A DNA stretch of 64,000 bases from Vibrio metoecus (GCF_009665255.1 NZ_CP035686.1:1116001-1180000); one strand, 5' to 3'; shown: positions 31,920-40,801, counted from the first letter of the stretch. Notes: generated by a model not told the origin, from the letters alone. Numbers and translations: made by a program.

Positions 31920-33001
31920 ACACTCCACTTAAGCCAAAACATGGGCAAAAAACAAATCGAAAACCGAAAGCCAATAAGCCAGTTGTGAAAAAGCAGCAAA
32001 ATAAGCAGCCTGTAACCCACAAAATACAAGGTGAGGAAGTCGCTGCCGTTAAATCTGGGTTGCATCCACGCAATCGTCATCGCGGGCAGTATGATTTTCC
32101 GGCACTGATTAAGGTTGTGCCAGAGTTGCAATCCCATGTGATGAAAAATCCTAAAGGGCAATGGACGATTAATTTTGCCGATCCGATCGCGGTCAAGTTA
32201 CTCAATAAAGCGCTTTTGGCTCTGCATTACGGTGTCACCTATTGGGATATCCCAGAGGGCTTTTTATGCCCGCCCATTCCGGGTCGTGCGGATTACATTC
32301 ATCGCGTGGCCGATCTTTTGCTTAAGGACAATCCCCAATTAAACCACTCTCAAGTTACAGCACTGGATATTGGGGTAGGTGCGAATTGTATCTATCCGAT
32401 TGTTGGAGTTACGGAATACGGATGGTCATGGGTTGGCAGTGATGTTGATCCTGTTTCAATTCAACAAGCGAGTTTGATTGTTCAAAGCAACTCGAAGCTG
32501 CAAGGCCATATCGAATGCCGCCTGCAAAAGAACAGCCAACATATTTTTAACGGCATTATTGGGGCGAATGAGCGTTATACGCTGACGACTTGCAACCCGC
32601 CTTTTCATGCATCCTTAGCGGACGCTCAACAAGGAACCCAACGTAAGTTGACCAACTTACAGGCAAATCAACGCAAGAAAGGCCGTTTAGCAACGCCAAC
32701 CTCAAGCCACCCAAGGCTAAATTTTGGTGGTCAGAAAGCCGAGTTATGGTGCCTAGGAGGAGAAGCGGCTTTCATTGGTAAAATGGCGGTAGAAAGCCAG
32801 CAGTTTGCCGAACAAGTGCTTTGGTTTAGTTCTTTGATTTCTAAGGGTGACAATGTACGCGGCATGAAAAAACAGCTCGAAAAATTGGGCGCTCAGTCGA
32901 TACATGTAATAGAGATGGCACAAGGACAGAAGATCAGCCGTTTTGTTGCTTGGAGTTTTCAAAATGCAGAGCAGCGCAAGCTGTGGTGGAAAACAAAGTG
33001 A
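31916..33001 (+). CDS. rlmF: 23S rRNA (adenine(1618)-N(6))-methyltransferase RlmF
   Basis: 361 aa. A lysine-rich N-terminal tail (about residues 1-40) is followed by the conserved GLHPRNRHRGQYDF block and a Rossmann-like SAM-binding domain with LDIGVGANCIYPI. The catalytic NPPFH motif is at residues 227-231, characteristic of N6-adenine methyltransferases. RlmF methylates A1618 of 23S rRNA during 50S assembly. The start overlaps the upstream metallopeptidase gene (ATGA). Length is somewhat above E. coli RlmF (308 aa as I recall), the extra being in the basic tail. Confidence 0.93.
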   Translation: MNTPLKPKHGQKTNRKPKANKPVVKKQQNKQPVTHKIQGEEVAAVKSGLHPRNRHRGQYDFPALIKVVPELQSHVMKNPKGQWTINFADPIAVKLLNKALLALHYGVTYWDIPEGFLCPPIPGRADYIHRVADLLLKDNPQLNHSQVTALDIGVGANCIYPIVGVTEYGWSWVGSDVDPVSIQQASLIVQSNSKLQGHIECRLQKNSQHIFNGIIGANERYTLTTCNPPFHASLADAQQGTQRKLTNLQANQRKKGRLATPTSSHPRLNFGGQKAELWCLGGEAAFIGKMAVESQQFAEQVLWFSSLISKGDNVRGMKKQLEKLGAQSIHVIEMAQGQKISRFVAWSFQNAEQRKLWWKTK

Positions 33002-33073
33002 TAATCTGTTGTTAACAGACTAGCATTAATCCATAAATGCAGTTCGATCAAAGACTAACAAAGGAGGGGCAAG

Positions 33074-33295
33074 ATGAGAATCGAAGATGTTCCGCTCTAT
33101 GCACCCTGTCAACCGCACTGGCTGTGTGTTCCTTTTATGAGTGTCTTTACGCTTTTGTTGCTGATTGGGCTTGGTTTTTTTATTCGGGTTATCTATCGCG
33201 AATACCAAAAAATTCAGCGCGCTAAAAAGGTACGTCGGCTACGCCGTATTCACTACCGCGATCGCAAAGGCAATGGTCGTCCGACGAATCTTTAA
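33074..33295 (+). CDS. Small single-pass membrane protein, unknown function
   Basis: 73 aa. A hydrophobic helix at about residues 19-40 (PFMSVFTLLLLIGLGFFIRV) is followed by a strongly basic tail (KKVRRLRRIHYRDRKGNGR). A near-ideal ribosome-binding site, AAGGAGGGG, precedes the ATG by six bases, which supports it as a real gene although I do not recognise the family. The positive tail should stay in the cytoplasm. It ends 5 nt before the convergent stop codon of the PilW-like gene. Basic tails of this kind can bind nucleic acid or lipid headgroups, but nothing here decides that. Confidence 0.65.
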   Translation: MRIEDVPLYAPCQPHWLCVPFMSVFTLLLLIGLGFFIRVIYREYQKIQRAKKVRRLRRIHYRDRKGNGRPTNL

Positions 33296-33300
33296 TAAAC

Positions 33301-34014
33301 CTAGGATTGTGCCTCCAGTAGTGTTTGGTATTTCTGCTCTAATGCAGAATTACCGGCACGCTTTTCTAGCTCAACCAATAGCTTGAGTGAGGCTTTTTGG
33401 TAGCCATAACGTTGATTTAATGCCATTAACCGCAGTCGAGCTTGAGTGTAATCTCCGGCGTCAATTTCCATTTTAGTGAGTTGTAAAATGGACAGTAGCC
33501 GATTCGGATCATGATCCACCGCTCGCTTGAAATATTCACGGGCGTTATCATTCTTGCCCGCTTTTAAGGCACACAGTCCCGCGTTCTCGTAACTTGCCGA
33601 AATTAGGTAATAATAAGGTTGCTCGACCGCTCGGCGAAAATACTGATCCGCCGTATCATATTCCCCTTGTTTACACAAAAAAGTACCAAAGTTATTCAGT
33701 ACATTCCCGTTTTTGGGGTGCTGATTTAACGTCGATTGATACATTTTTCGCGCCGAGTCATTTTCTCCCACCATCTCAAAATAGTGAGCCATAGAGAGCT
33801 GTGAACGATAATAATGAGGGGCATGTTGCAGCGCTTTTTCTAGGTTTTCACGGGCTTTGATCATGCTGCCATTTTCTAAATAGCCTAAACCAAGGGCAAT
33901 CCGTGCTTCCGCCATTTCGGTTGGATCGCTTTGTGCTGCAATATCTGATGTTTCGGTTACGGTGACACAGCCGCTTAAGGCCAATATCACACCGACTGCC
34001 AACATTCTTTTCAT
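33301..34014 (-). CDS. pilW: TPR lipoprotein PilW/PilF-like (type IV pilus stability)
   Basis: 237 aa. A lipoprotein signal peptide with lipobox LSGC is followed by tetratricopeptide repeats from about residue 35 onward (EARIALGLGYLENGSMIKA, NVLNNFGTFLCKQGEYDTA, then AGLCALKAGKNDNAREYF). PilW/PilF-type lipoproteins pilot the type IV pilus secretin to the outer membrane. I chose the ATG at 34014 because GGAGGGG lies just upstream; the GTG at 34026 is inside that ribosome-binding region. In many gamma-proteobacteria this gene is near rlmN and ispG, but here it stands apart. Confidence 0.85.
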   Translation of the reverse strand: MKRMLAVGVILALSGCVTVTETSDIAAQSDPTEMAEARIALGLGYLENGSMIKARENLEKALQHAPHYYRSQLSMAHYFEMVGENDSARKMYQSTLNQHPKNGNVLNNFGTFLCKQGEYDTADQYFRRAVEQPYYYLISASYENAGLCALKAGKNDNAREYFKRAVDHDPNRLLSILQLTKMEIDAGDYTQARLRLMALNQRYGYQKASLKLLVELEKRAGNSALEQKYQTLLEAQS

Positions 34015-34164
34015 ATACCCCTCCACTTAACTATCCCATGATAGGCAATTAAGACAGAAGACCGAGCAATGAGGGTGAAGTCTGCGAGTCAGTTGGCAAA
34101 TCTTAACGACTTTATCTGCTTGATGTCGCTCGCTATTGCGACCATGTGAGCATGAATTAAGGTA

Positions 34165-34188
34165 TAAAAAAGGCCGCGTAAAGCGGCC
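34165..34188 (-). terminator. Terminator after metA
   Basis: On the minus strand GGCCGC, a TTTAC loop and GCGGCC are followed by a run of seven T. It starts 10 nt after the metA stop codon. Confidence 0.9.
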
Positions 34189-34197
34189 CAGAAATGG

Positions 34198-35139
34198 TTA
34201 TTCATCTTTGGTGAAGTTTGCTTCGCTGAATTTTTCCAAATCGTACGGTGTTTGTTGGTAAACACAGTAGTTAAGCCAGTTAGAAAATAGCAGGTGTCCA
34301 TGGCTACGCCAGCTGGCGCAGGGCTTATTATCTGGGTTGTCGTTCGGGTAGTAGTTCACCGGAATTGCAGGACTTAGCCCTTCACCTAAATCGCGCACAT
34401 ATTCGCTATGTAAAGTAAAGGCATCGTATTCTGGGTGTCCGGTTACAAACACGTTGCGTTTGTCTTTCGTTGCCGCAAGGTAAACGCCCGCCACATCGGA
34501 AGTTGCGAGAATATCGAGATCAGTATGCTCAGCCAAAAAGTCAGCTTCAAAGTCGGCATAGCGAGAGTGTGGCGCTAAAAAGCGATCATCAAACCCGCGT
34601 AAAAGTGGATGAAAAGGTTTGTGAATATCATGGTAATACACACCGGACAATTTCTCTTCACGAGTGCGTTTAGGCAAGTTGTACAGCAGTTTTAGCCCTG
34701 CTTGCGCAGCCCAACAGATGTAAAGGGTGGAAGTCACATGTGCTTTCGCCCAACTCATGATGTTTTGTAAATGTTCCCAATACGCGACATCTTCAAACTG
34801 CACTAGGCCAAGAGGTGCGCCAGTTATGATCAACCCGTCGAAATTACGGTTTCTGACTAACTCAAACTGACGATAGAAGGTGTTGAGATGCTCTTCAGGG
34901 GTGTTTTTGCTTGGGCGATCATCGATGCGCAGCAGCTCAATATCCACCTGTAAGGGGGAATTAGAGAGTAGGCGCAAAAATTGAGTTTCCGTCTCAATTT
35001 TTTTGGGCATTAAGTTTAATAGCAACACCTTGAGTGGGCGTATCTCCTGCGTCGAAGCACGTGATTCCGACATAACGAAGATGTTTTCGTTACGTAGCAC
35101 ATCACTCGCGGGTAATTGGTCGGGGATTCTAATCGGCAC
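34198..35139 (-). CDS. metA: Homoserine O-succinyltransferase MetA
   Basis: 313-aa cytoplasmic enzyme of methionine synthesis that acylates homoserine using succinyl-CoA. Family landmarks: PIRIPDQLPA at the N-terminus, EIRPLKVLLLNLMPKKIETE, nucleophile C142 in ICWAAQAG, and H235 and E237 in GHPEYD, all at the same positions as in E. coli MetA. The start is a GTG (35139) with AGGGAG upstream; a longer ORF reaching 35226 would add 29 residues lacking family similarity. MetJ-type operators at 35163-35186 overlap its promoter region, so methionine represses it. It is divergent from a P-loop kinase gene. Confidence 0.95.
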   Translation of the reverse strand: MPIRIPDQLPASDVLRNENIFVMSESRASTQEIRPLKVLLLNLMPKKIETETQFLRLLSNSPLQVDIELLRIDDRPSKNTPEEHLNTFYRQFELVRNRNFDGLIITGAPLGLVQFEDVAYWEHLQNIMSWAKAHVTSTLYICWAAQAGLKLLYNLPKRTREEKLSGVYYHDIHKPFHPLLRGFDDRFLAPHSRYADFEADFLAEHTDLDILATSDVAGVYLAATKDKRNVFVTGHPEYDAFTLHSEYVRDLGEGLSPAIPVNYYPNDNPDNKPCASWRSHGHLLFSNWLNYCVYQQTPYDLEKFSEANFTKDE

Positions 35140-35162
35140 AGCTTTCTCCCTAAGCTTGATAT

Positions 35163-35186
35163 GGACGTCTAAACATCTAGACTTAT
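35163..35186 (-). promoter_or_regulatory. Tandem MetJ boxes in the metA promoter
   Basis: Three adjacent 8-bp boxes, GGACGTCT, AAACATCT and AGACTTAT, match the met-box consensus AGACGTCT in 7, 5 and 5 positions by my count. MetJ with S-adenosylmethionine binds such tandem boxes cooperatively. They lie 24-47 bp upstream of the metA start codon. Confidence 0.8.
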
Positions 35187-35278
35187 AACTCAACCGAAAA
35201 TTATTGTCGATAGCAAAATGCAACAAACCTCAATCTAAGTTAGTATCTCTCGGCACAATTGACTACTGTGAATCAACT

Positions 35279-35653
35279 ATGCGACCTCACTTAACCCTTA
35301 TTCGCGGTTTGCCCGGTTCGGGGAAATCAACCTTGGCGAAGACCTTGCCTGCCGTACATCTGGAAGCAGACATGTATTTTGTCAATCCACAAGGTGAGTA
35401 CCATTTTCGCCCCGAACACTTGGCGCATGCCCATGAATGGTGTCAACAACAGACGGAATACTGGCTGCAACAAGGCAAAGACGTGGTGGTATCGAATACT
35501 TTTGTTCGGCATTGGGAGATGGCGGTATACCGAAAACTTGCCCGACAATATCGAGCTAAGCTGACGATTCTGGTGTGTCGAGAACGTTATCAAAACGTGC
35601 ATGGGGTGGATGAAGCCACTGTCGAACGCATGCGTCAACAGTGGCAAGAGTAG
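35279..35653 (+). CDS. Small P-loop ATP-binding protein (polynucleotide kinase-like AAA fold)
   Basis: 124 aa, soluble. Walker A motif GLPGSGKST at residues 10-18 follows the first beta strand. VHLEADMYF places acidic residues where the second conserved strand of small kinases lies, and VVVSNTF follows a helical segment, as in N4BP2/zeta-like phosphotransferases. The ATG at 35279 is chosen because similarity begins there; upstream in-frame codons to 35204 would overlap the metA regulatory region. The substrate is unknown. It is divergent from metA and convergent with the ABC-2 permease gene (3 nt between the stops). Confidence 0.8.
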   Translation: MRPHLTLIRGLPGSGKSTLAKTLPAVHLEADMYFVNPQGEYHFRPEHLAHAHEWCQQQTEYWLQQGKDVVVSNTFVRHWEMAVYRKLARQYRAKLTILVCRERYQNVHGVDEATVERMRQQWQE

Positions 35654-35656
35654 ACA

Positions 35657-36805
35657 TTATTGTGGGTGTTTAGCGGTACGCTGGAGATCTCGGCGTAAAA
35701 GATAAAACGCCAAACCGCCCCATACCAAAGCCTGTGCCCAAAGGAGTGTCCATTTTGGTGCTATGGTTGACCAACTGGCCGCCATTTGGTTTAAGCCTAG
35801 AAAGCCTTGGATTGCCGGCGTGCTTGGGAAGCACTGCGCAAGCCAGACTAAAGGCGCAGGGATCATTTCCAACGGCCAAATAAAACCAGCGGTAAAAATC
35901 AGTGGCATCGAGCTAATTAACACCACCAAAGTGACCAGTTCACGTCTTGGAGTCACAGCTCCCAACGCAATACCGACAAAGTTACAGGCTAATAAAAATG
36001 GCAAGAGCAGACTGAGTAGATCATTGGGTTTTGCTAACGTATTTACGCCGTGTAAATCAAAGCTAGCTCCGAAATAATAAAGACTCAGCAAGTAGTAGAC
36101 TGCAACCAGCACAAAACTACGCACTAACAACAGTTTGGCAGGAGCGACTCGACTCCAATAGCCGTGGCCTTGCTTTTGTGTCCCAACCATCAATCCAGCT
36201 GCCATGATCAGCGTTTGCTGCAGGATCAATACAAAAACGGCGGGTACGACGTAATCGACATAGCCCATACGTGGGTTAAAAGTGGGTTTCAGGTTGGCAC
36301 TGGTTGGCGAGAAATGCTGCGCGGCAAACGCCATCGGTTCACCTTCGATGACCAAACGACTGACTTTGGTTTGTGCTGCGAGTGTGCCACCCGCTTGGGC
36401 TAAACCTTCAACAATCGTACCGTAAACCAGAAAATAGGAAGCATCGCCCGCATAAGCGAGCGTTGGGCTTTTCCCTAACAATAAGTCTTTGTAGAAATGC
36501 TCAGGGATAACCAGTATGCCAGCCACTTTCTTGTCTAAGAAAGCTTGTTTGGCATCGGCAATGGTGTGATCACGCTGAACAATTTTGACTTGCGGCGTGG
36601 CATCCACCATCCGCTCCAGTTGAAAACTGGCCTGACTTTGATCGAGATTGACCACAGAAACGGTCTGTTCACGGGGGATCTGCTTGGCGTAAGGCAGCGG
36701 GTAGAGGAAAGAATAAAACACCACGCCACCAAAAACGGTCAGCACGACAACAGGGTTGGTGAAGAGTGCTTTTAATTCTGCTTTAAATAGCTCAAATAGG
36801 GTCAT
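35657..36805 (-). CDS. ABC-2 type transporter permease (second of pair)
   Basis: 382-aa inner-membrane protein: one helix near residue 20-40 (VVLTVFGGVVFYSFLYPLPY), a large periplasmic domain (about 45-175), then five C-terminal helices from about residue 180 (YVVPAVFVLILQQTLI onward). This is the ABC-2/YhhJ topology of the DrrB-like class. The start codon (36805) overlaps the upstream permease stop by ATGA; a longer ORF reading to 36883 is rejected. It belongs to the operon TolC-HlyD-permease-permease. No ABC ATPase gene is present in the operon. Confidence 0.9.
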   Translation of the reverse strand: MTLFELFKAELKALFTNPVVVLTVFGGVVFYSFLYPLPYAKQIPREQTVSVVNLDQSQASFQLERMVDATPQVKIVQRDHTIADAKQAFLDKKVAGILVIPEHFYKDLLLGKSPTLAYAGDASYFLVYGTIVEGLAQAGGTLAAQTKVSRLVIEGEPMAFAAQHFSPTSANLKPTFNPRMGYVDYVVPAVFVLILQQTLIMAAGLMVGTQKQGHGYWSRVAPAKLLLVRSFVLVAVYYLLSLYYFGASFDLHGVNTLAKPNDLLSLLLPFLLACNFVGIALGAVTPRRELVTLVVLISSMPLIFTAGFIWPLEMIPAPLVWLAQCFPSTPAIQGFLGLNQMAASWSTIAPKWTLLWAQALVWGGLAFYLLRRDLQRTAKHPQ

Positions 36806-37953
36806 ACGGCAGCTCCCATTTCCCGCGCTAAATGCTTGCGGATCAGAAGTAGAGCCAAACCAAGCGGCAGAAGATAGCCCCACATATTGACCATAGGTTG
36901 TAAAGAACTTAAGGCCTCAAGCCCATAGCTCACTTGGTTCACTTGCACTTCAATGTAGTGGCTGATCGGTAACAAATTGCGCCACGCTTGAGCGAGCGTG
37001 TTCATATCGCTCGCCGGAAAGGTAATTCCCATAAAGGCAAAACTGGGCGCGGTGAATGCTCCGGCAAAGCTCATTGCACGAGCTGGATCGAGCGTGAGGA
37101 AGTAGAAAAATGCCCCCATGATTACGCAAGCGATAACCGTAATGGCTTGTGCAATCAATAATACAGAAAAATGCCCAAACATCGGCCAACGCAGCACATC
37201 ATAAAACCAAATTAAAAAACCGAGCCCTTGCAGCATAAAAATCGGCAAATAAGGGAGTAGGGTGCGAATTAAATGTCGCAGCGGTGCATCGGCTAGCCAT
37301 GTCTTCAAGCCATAATGACGATAGTTGGCCGCCAGAATCAAAATAGTGCTGACGACAATCGTGATTTGCCATAAAGCAGGAACAATGGCCGAGACCAGAA
37401 ATTGTGCGTAGTTGGTATTTTGGTTAAAAAGAGGCGTAATTTGGGTTCGCACGGGGACTGAGCGCCCCATTGCCGCCAGCGTTGTGGTATGACTTTTAGT
37501 GGCGAGATTCTTCACCACATCAACCTGTGCATTAAAGGTTCCTTGTGCTTGCACAACTGCGGAGTTCACCAATTTACCGACTAATATCATCTGGCTGTTA
37601 TAAAAAGTGGTCACTTGTGGCTGTTCTTGACGATATATTGCTTTATCGAATTGCGCTGGGATCACCATAAAGCCATAAATTTGGTTACTACGCATTGCTT
37701 GGCTTGCTTCATCCACACTCGCATAATGCTCACTGACTTGCAGAGTGGATGTTGCATCCACTTCTCGGATCAGTTGTCGCGAAAGTTGGCTGTGGGAAAG
37801 ATCCACTACACCGAATGGCAGATCCCGTGCGATACCTTGTGAAAAAATCCACCAGATGGAGGCCGCGAGGAGTAGCGGCACCCAAGTTAAGCATGAGAGT
37901 AACCATTGATCGTGACGTAGTAACGTCCATTGAACAGGGATGGCGTGTTTCAT
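36802..37953 (-). CDS. ABC-2 type transporter permease (first of pair)
   Basis: 383 aa with the same layout as the next gene: a helix at about residues 20-45 (LTWVPLLLAASIWWIFSQGI), a periplasmic domain, then five to six C-terminal helices. The two are paralogous and probably form a heterodimer. The ATG at 37953 is taken as the start, though a GTG at 37968 is also possible; neither has a strong ribosome-binding site, and coupling to the HlyD gene 18 nt upstream is likely. It resembles the YhhJ/YbhR permeases of HlyD-linked exporters for drugs or lipids. The substrate is unknown. Confidence 0.88.
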   Translation of the reverse strand: MKHAIPVQWTLLRHDQWLLSCLTWVPLLLAASIWWIFSQGIARDLPFGVVDLSHSQLSRQLIREVDATSTLQVSEHYASVDEASQAMRSNQIYGFMVIPAQFDKAIYRQEQPQVTTFYNSQMILVGKLVNSAVVQAQGTFNAQVDVVKNLATKSHTTTLAAMGRSVPVRTQITPLFNQNTNYAQFLVSAIVPALWQITIVVSTILILAANYRHYGLKTWLADAPLRHLIRTLLPYLPIFMLQGLGFLIWFYDVLRWPMFGHFSVLLIAQAITVIACVIMGAFFYFLTLDPARAMSFAGAFTAPSFAFMGITFPASDMNTLAQAWRNLLPISHYIEVQVNQVSYGLEALSSLQPMVNMWGYLLPLGLALLLIRKHLAREMGAAV

Positions 37954-37971
37954 CTTAAGTTTAACCACAAC

Positions 37972-38946
37972 TTATAGCTTAACCACGACGCTCATACCCA
38001 TGCGCAGTCCTTCAGTTGGTGTGACTGGACGGGCTTCCACTTCAAAAGTTCGTAGATCGAAACCTTGGGTTGCATCGGTTGAACGCCAAGTCGCGAAATC
38101 GCCCATCACAGCAACGTGAGTGACTTTAAACGCAACGGTATTATCAAGCGCAGGTAAGTAGGCCTCAAACTGAGTGCCTTGAGTGAAGTGTTTAAGCAGA
38201 TCTTCACGAACATTGAATACCGCCCAAGTGTCTTGCGTGTCGACTACGGTGACGACAGGGAAACCTTGCGGAGCCAGCTCACCACTGTGCATCAACACTT
38301 GTGACACTTCACCATCAAACCAACTTTGAATCTTGGTATCGGCGGCATACGCCTCGACTTCAGCCACCGCACCAGCAGCCATACGTGCTTTTTCGAGCGC
38401 GGCTTGTTTGGTTTCTTCACGTGCGCCAGCTTTCGCGAGTTCATACATTTGTAGTGCGGCACTCTCGGTATATTTGGCGGCTTGCCACTGGGTTTTCGCT
38501 TCGTCGCGTTTTTGTTCAGGCATCACGCCATCGTTATAAAGGTTATTCACGCGAAGATAGGTTTTTTCAGCGAGATCTGCGGCGGCTTGAGCTTTAAGCC
38601 ATTGATCTTTAGCGGCCTGAATTTGCTGTTCACGCGCGCCATTTTCTGCTTCTTGAGCCAACGCTCCGGCGGCTTTTTGACCAGCTATCGCTTGTTCTAA
38701 TTTGGCATCAATTTCAGGGCTGAGTAGGGTAAAAATCAGTTGGCCTTTTTCAACTTGATCGCCCTTTCGTACCAAAACCTGGTCAATACGCCCCGGTACT
38801 TTGGAGGAAATGCTGTACTGCTGGGACTCAATTTGGCCTTGTAACATAACAGGATCGGGTTGATAAGCTTGATAAAAGCGATAACCAATCCAACCGACAA
38901 CGGCAACAGCAGTGAGGGTCATTAAGGTGGTTTTTACTGTTTTCAT
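37972..38946 (-). CDS. HlyD-family periplasmic adaptor (membrane fusion protein)
   Basis: 324 aa. A single N-terminal helix (residues 7-25) anchors it in the inner membrane. A lipoyl-like half motif (QQYSISSKVPGRIDQVLVRKGDQVEKGQ, here shown only by its ends) is followed by an alpha-helical hairpin rich in A, E, K and Q (about residues 75-205) and the second lipoyl half (IQSWFDGEVSQVLMHSGE). It links the inner-membrane permeases to the TolC-like protein encoded 11 nt upstream. The closest familiar relative is the YhiI/YbhG adaptor group. Confidence 0.92.
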   Translation of the reverse strand: MKTVKTTLMTLTAVAVVGWIGYRFYQAYQPDPVMLQGQIESQQYSISSKVPGRIDQVLVRKGDQVEKGQLIFTLLSPEIDAKLEQAIAGQKAAGALAQEAENGAREQQIQAAKDQWLKAQAAADLAEKTYLRVNNLYNDGVMPEQKRDEAKTQWQAAKYTESAALQMYELAKAGAREETKQAALEKARMAAGAVAEVEAYAADTKIQSWFDGEVSQVLMHSGELAPQGFPVVTVVDTQDTWAVFNVREDLLKHFTQGTQFEAYLPALDNTVAFKVTHVAVMGDFATWRSTDATQGFDLRTFEVEARPVTPTEGLRMGMSVVVKL

Positions 38947-38957
38947 TGCGATTCCTT

Positions 38958-40376
38958 TTACTTGGCTGCTGCATTTTTGTGTAGTGAAGAGAGAGAGACT
39001 GCCGATTGATGATAAGTGGAGAAACTGTTCATCTCGCTCGACAGCGCCAGTAATTTATTCAGTGAAATAAGATAATTAAAGCTAGCCAATGATTGCTGAG
39101 TGCGAATGCTCGCCTGATAGAGTTCGGCATCCACTACATCGACGGAGGTGGATAAACCTTGGCTGAACGCTTTTTGGCGTAAACGCAGGTTCTCTTGTGC
39201 CAAATTCAAACTGGAATTCAGTCCAGTGACTTCTTCTAACGCTTGTTCGGCTTCTAAATAGGTTTTTTCGACCAACACGCTGAGATCTTGCTTAGCTTGC
39301 GCTTTTAAGTAGCGAACTTGATTGACAGCACTATTAGCGGCTTTCACTTGCTCACTACGGCCCGTATTTTCAATCAGTGGAATATTCACTCCCACCCCGA
39401 CTAACCAATCAGGTTTCATTTGGCTGGCGAGTGAGTCATCTTCATGCAGGCTGTAATCACCGTAAAGGTAAACTTCAGGATAGTATTTGCCTTGTTCCGC
39501 TTTAATCAGGCTGCTGGCTTGCTTCTCTTTAGCATCCAGTAAGTTCAAGCCAGGATAAGTGTTTAGCGTTTGCTCAATAAAGGCATGCATCGGGGGGAGG
39601 CTGGTATTAATAAAAAGTGTACCGCTAGGTTCTACCTTTTCAGTGGCGCCCAGAATTTGGGTCAGTGCACTTTGGGCTATGTCTAATGTTTTCTGTGCTT
39701 TTTTGCGTTCGACTTTGGCTTTGTCTAAAGACGCATCGGCTTGTAGACGCTCAACATGAGCGATTTGCCCTTGTTGTTCGAGCTTAAGCGCGTGATCTCG
39801 GTGCTGAGTCAGCCCTTCTTCTACCGCAACCCGTGTTTCCAGCACCTCTTTGGCAAGCACCACGCTAAAGTAATATTTAGCTAAATCCTCATAGCGGGCT
39901 TGTACTTCCATCGCCAGTTGGCTTTGCGCTTCATCCTGTTTACCTGCAGCGGCATCTTGAGCGGCGGTAATTCTGCCGCCAGTAAAAATAGGCCAAATAG
40001 CACGGATCGACGAAGTGAAAATATCGCGTTCAGTGATGGTGGACTGAATCGATCCCAACCCTGCAAGTAGTGGCGCGAGTGTCGGGGGTAAAGCTGGCAG
40101 AGGTTGACCTGTGCTATCAAAGATTTGTTTTCCTGAAAGCGTTACATCCTGATCAAGCCGAGTAAAATTCGCCCCAACGCTGACTGAAGGTAAGTTCAGA
40201 TTTTGCGTGGCGTCTTTTAGATGGGAATAGCGTTCAACATTGGCTCTTTGTGCGGCAAGCGAGTTGTTTTGTTGTTGCAGCAATTCCCAAGCATCTTGAA
40301 ATGACAAGGGGGCAGCGTAGGTAGTCGGTATGGAGAGTAGAGAACAGACCACCAAAGAGAGGAATTTTACTTTCAT
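38958..40376 (-). CDS. TolC-family outer-membrane efflux protein
   Basis: 472 aa with a signal peptide ending at about residue 21 (TYA), then two outer-membrane efflux protein repeats (about 25-220 and 250-450). The first gene of the operon that continues with the HlyD adaptor and the two ABC-2 permeases, so the four make a complete envelope-spanning conduit except for the ATPase. It is distinct from the TolC-like gene near frhA. The start has a weak GAATGAAT region upstream, and a palindromic terminator/operator candidate lies at 40459-40491. Confidence 0.92.
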   Translation of the reverse strand: MKVKFLSLVVCSLLSIPTTYAAPLSFQDAWELLQQQNNSLAAQRANVERYSHLKDATQNLNLPSVSVGANFTRLDQDVTLSGKQIFDSTGQPLPALPPTLAPLLAGLGSIQSTITERDIFTSSIRAIWPIFTGGRITAAQDAAAGKQDEAQSQLAMEVQARYEDLAKYYFSVVLAKEVLETRVAVEEGLTQHRDHALKLEQQGQIAHVERLQADASLDKAKVERKKAQKTLDIAQSALTQILGATEKVEPSGTLFINTSLPPMHAFIEQTLNTYPGLNLLDAKEKQASSLIKAEQGKYYPEVYLYGDYSLHEDDSLASQMKPDWLVGVGVNIPLIENTGRSEQVKAANSAVNQVRYLKAQAKQDLSVLVEKTYLEAEQALEEVTGLNSSLNLAQENLRLRQKAFSQGLSTSVDVVDAELYQASIRTQQSLASFNYLISLNKLLALSSEMNSFSTYHQSAVSLSSLHKNAAAK

Positions 40377-40458
40377 TTTGGACTCGACAGAATGAATTTA
40401 GAGCTAATGCTCTATTTTTTGTGTGATGAAGTCAAACAAAGAGTTAACGAGCTCAGTA

Positions 40459-40491
40459 TAAAAAACTGACTTGCAAGAGCAAGTCAGTTTT
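40459..40491 (-). terminator. Perfect 13-bp hairpin: terminator of the upstream gene or operator
   Basis: AAAACTGACTTGC pairs perfectly with GCAAGTCAGTTTT around an AAGA loop, and six T follow on the minus strand. It lies between the minus-strand small gene ending at 40568 and the TolC-type gene starting at 40376, so the simplest role is terminator of the former. Its perfect symmetry 85-115 bp before the exporter operon also suits a TetR/MarR-type operator. Confidence 0.75.
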
Positions 40492-40567
40492 GGGGATAAC
40501 AAGTGATTCCGCCAAAAATCAATGTTTGGCTGTGAGATAAAACGCCATCCAGTACAATGATTAGCGG

Positions 40568-40801
40568 TTAGCAATGAGGGTAAGAAGGACAGTGGTAATC
40601 GGCTCTCCAGACTAATTTTTTAGTTCCCTGCATTGTGGTGAGAACATCTTTGCCGGACATTTGGGGAAACGCGAACAATACGCGCATTTCATCATGAGTC
40701 TCTGGCTCAATTTCATAAGCTCTCACATGGGTGAACGTTGAGTGTAAATGCTCGCAAAGCATGTCTTTTGAAAGGCAAATTCCAAAAGCATCTCTTCTCA
40801 T
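40568..40801 (-). CDS. Hypothetical small protein
   Basis: 77 aa with no recognised domain. It contains two N-terminal cysteines (CLSKDMLCEH) and two C-terminal ones (near YHCPSYPHC), the latter with histidines, so a metal site is conceivable. The ATG at 40801 has AAGGAATAGGGA upstream, a good ribosome-binding site; an ORF extending to 40882 adds 27 residues without one. A strong terminator follows at 40459-40491, which supports real expression. No function is claimed. Confidence 0.6.
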   Translation of the reverse strand: MRRDAFGICLSKDMLCEHLHSTFTHVRAYEIEPETHDEMRVLFAFPQMSGKDVLTTMQGTKKLVWRADYHCPSYPHC

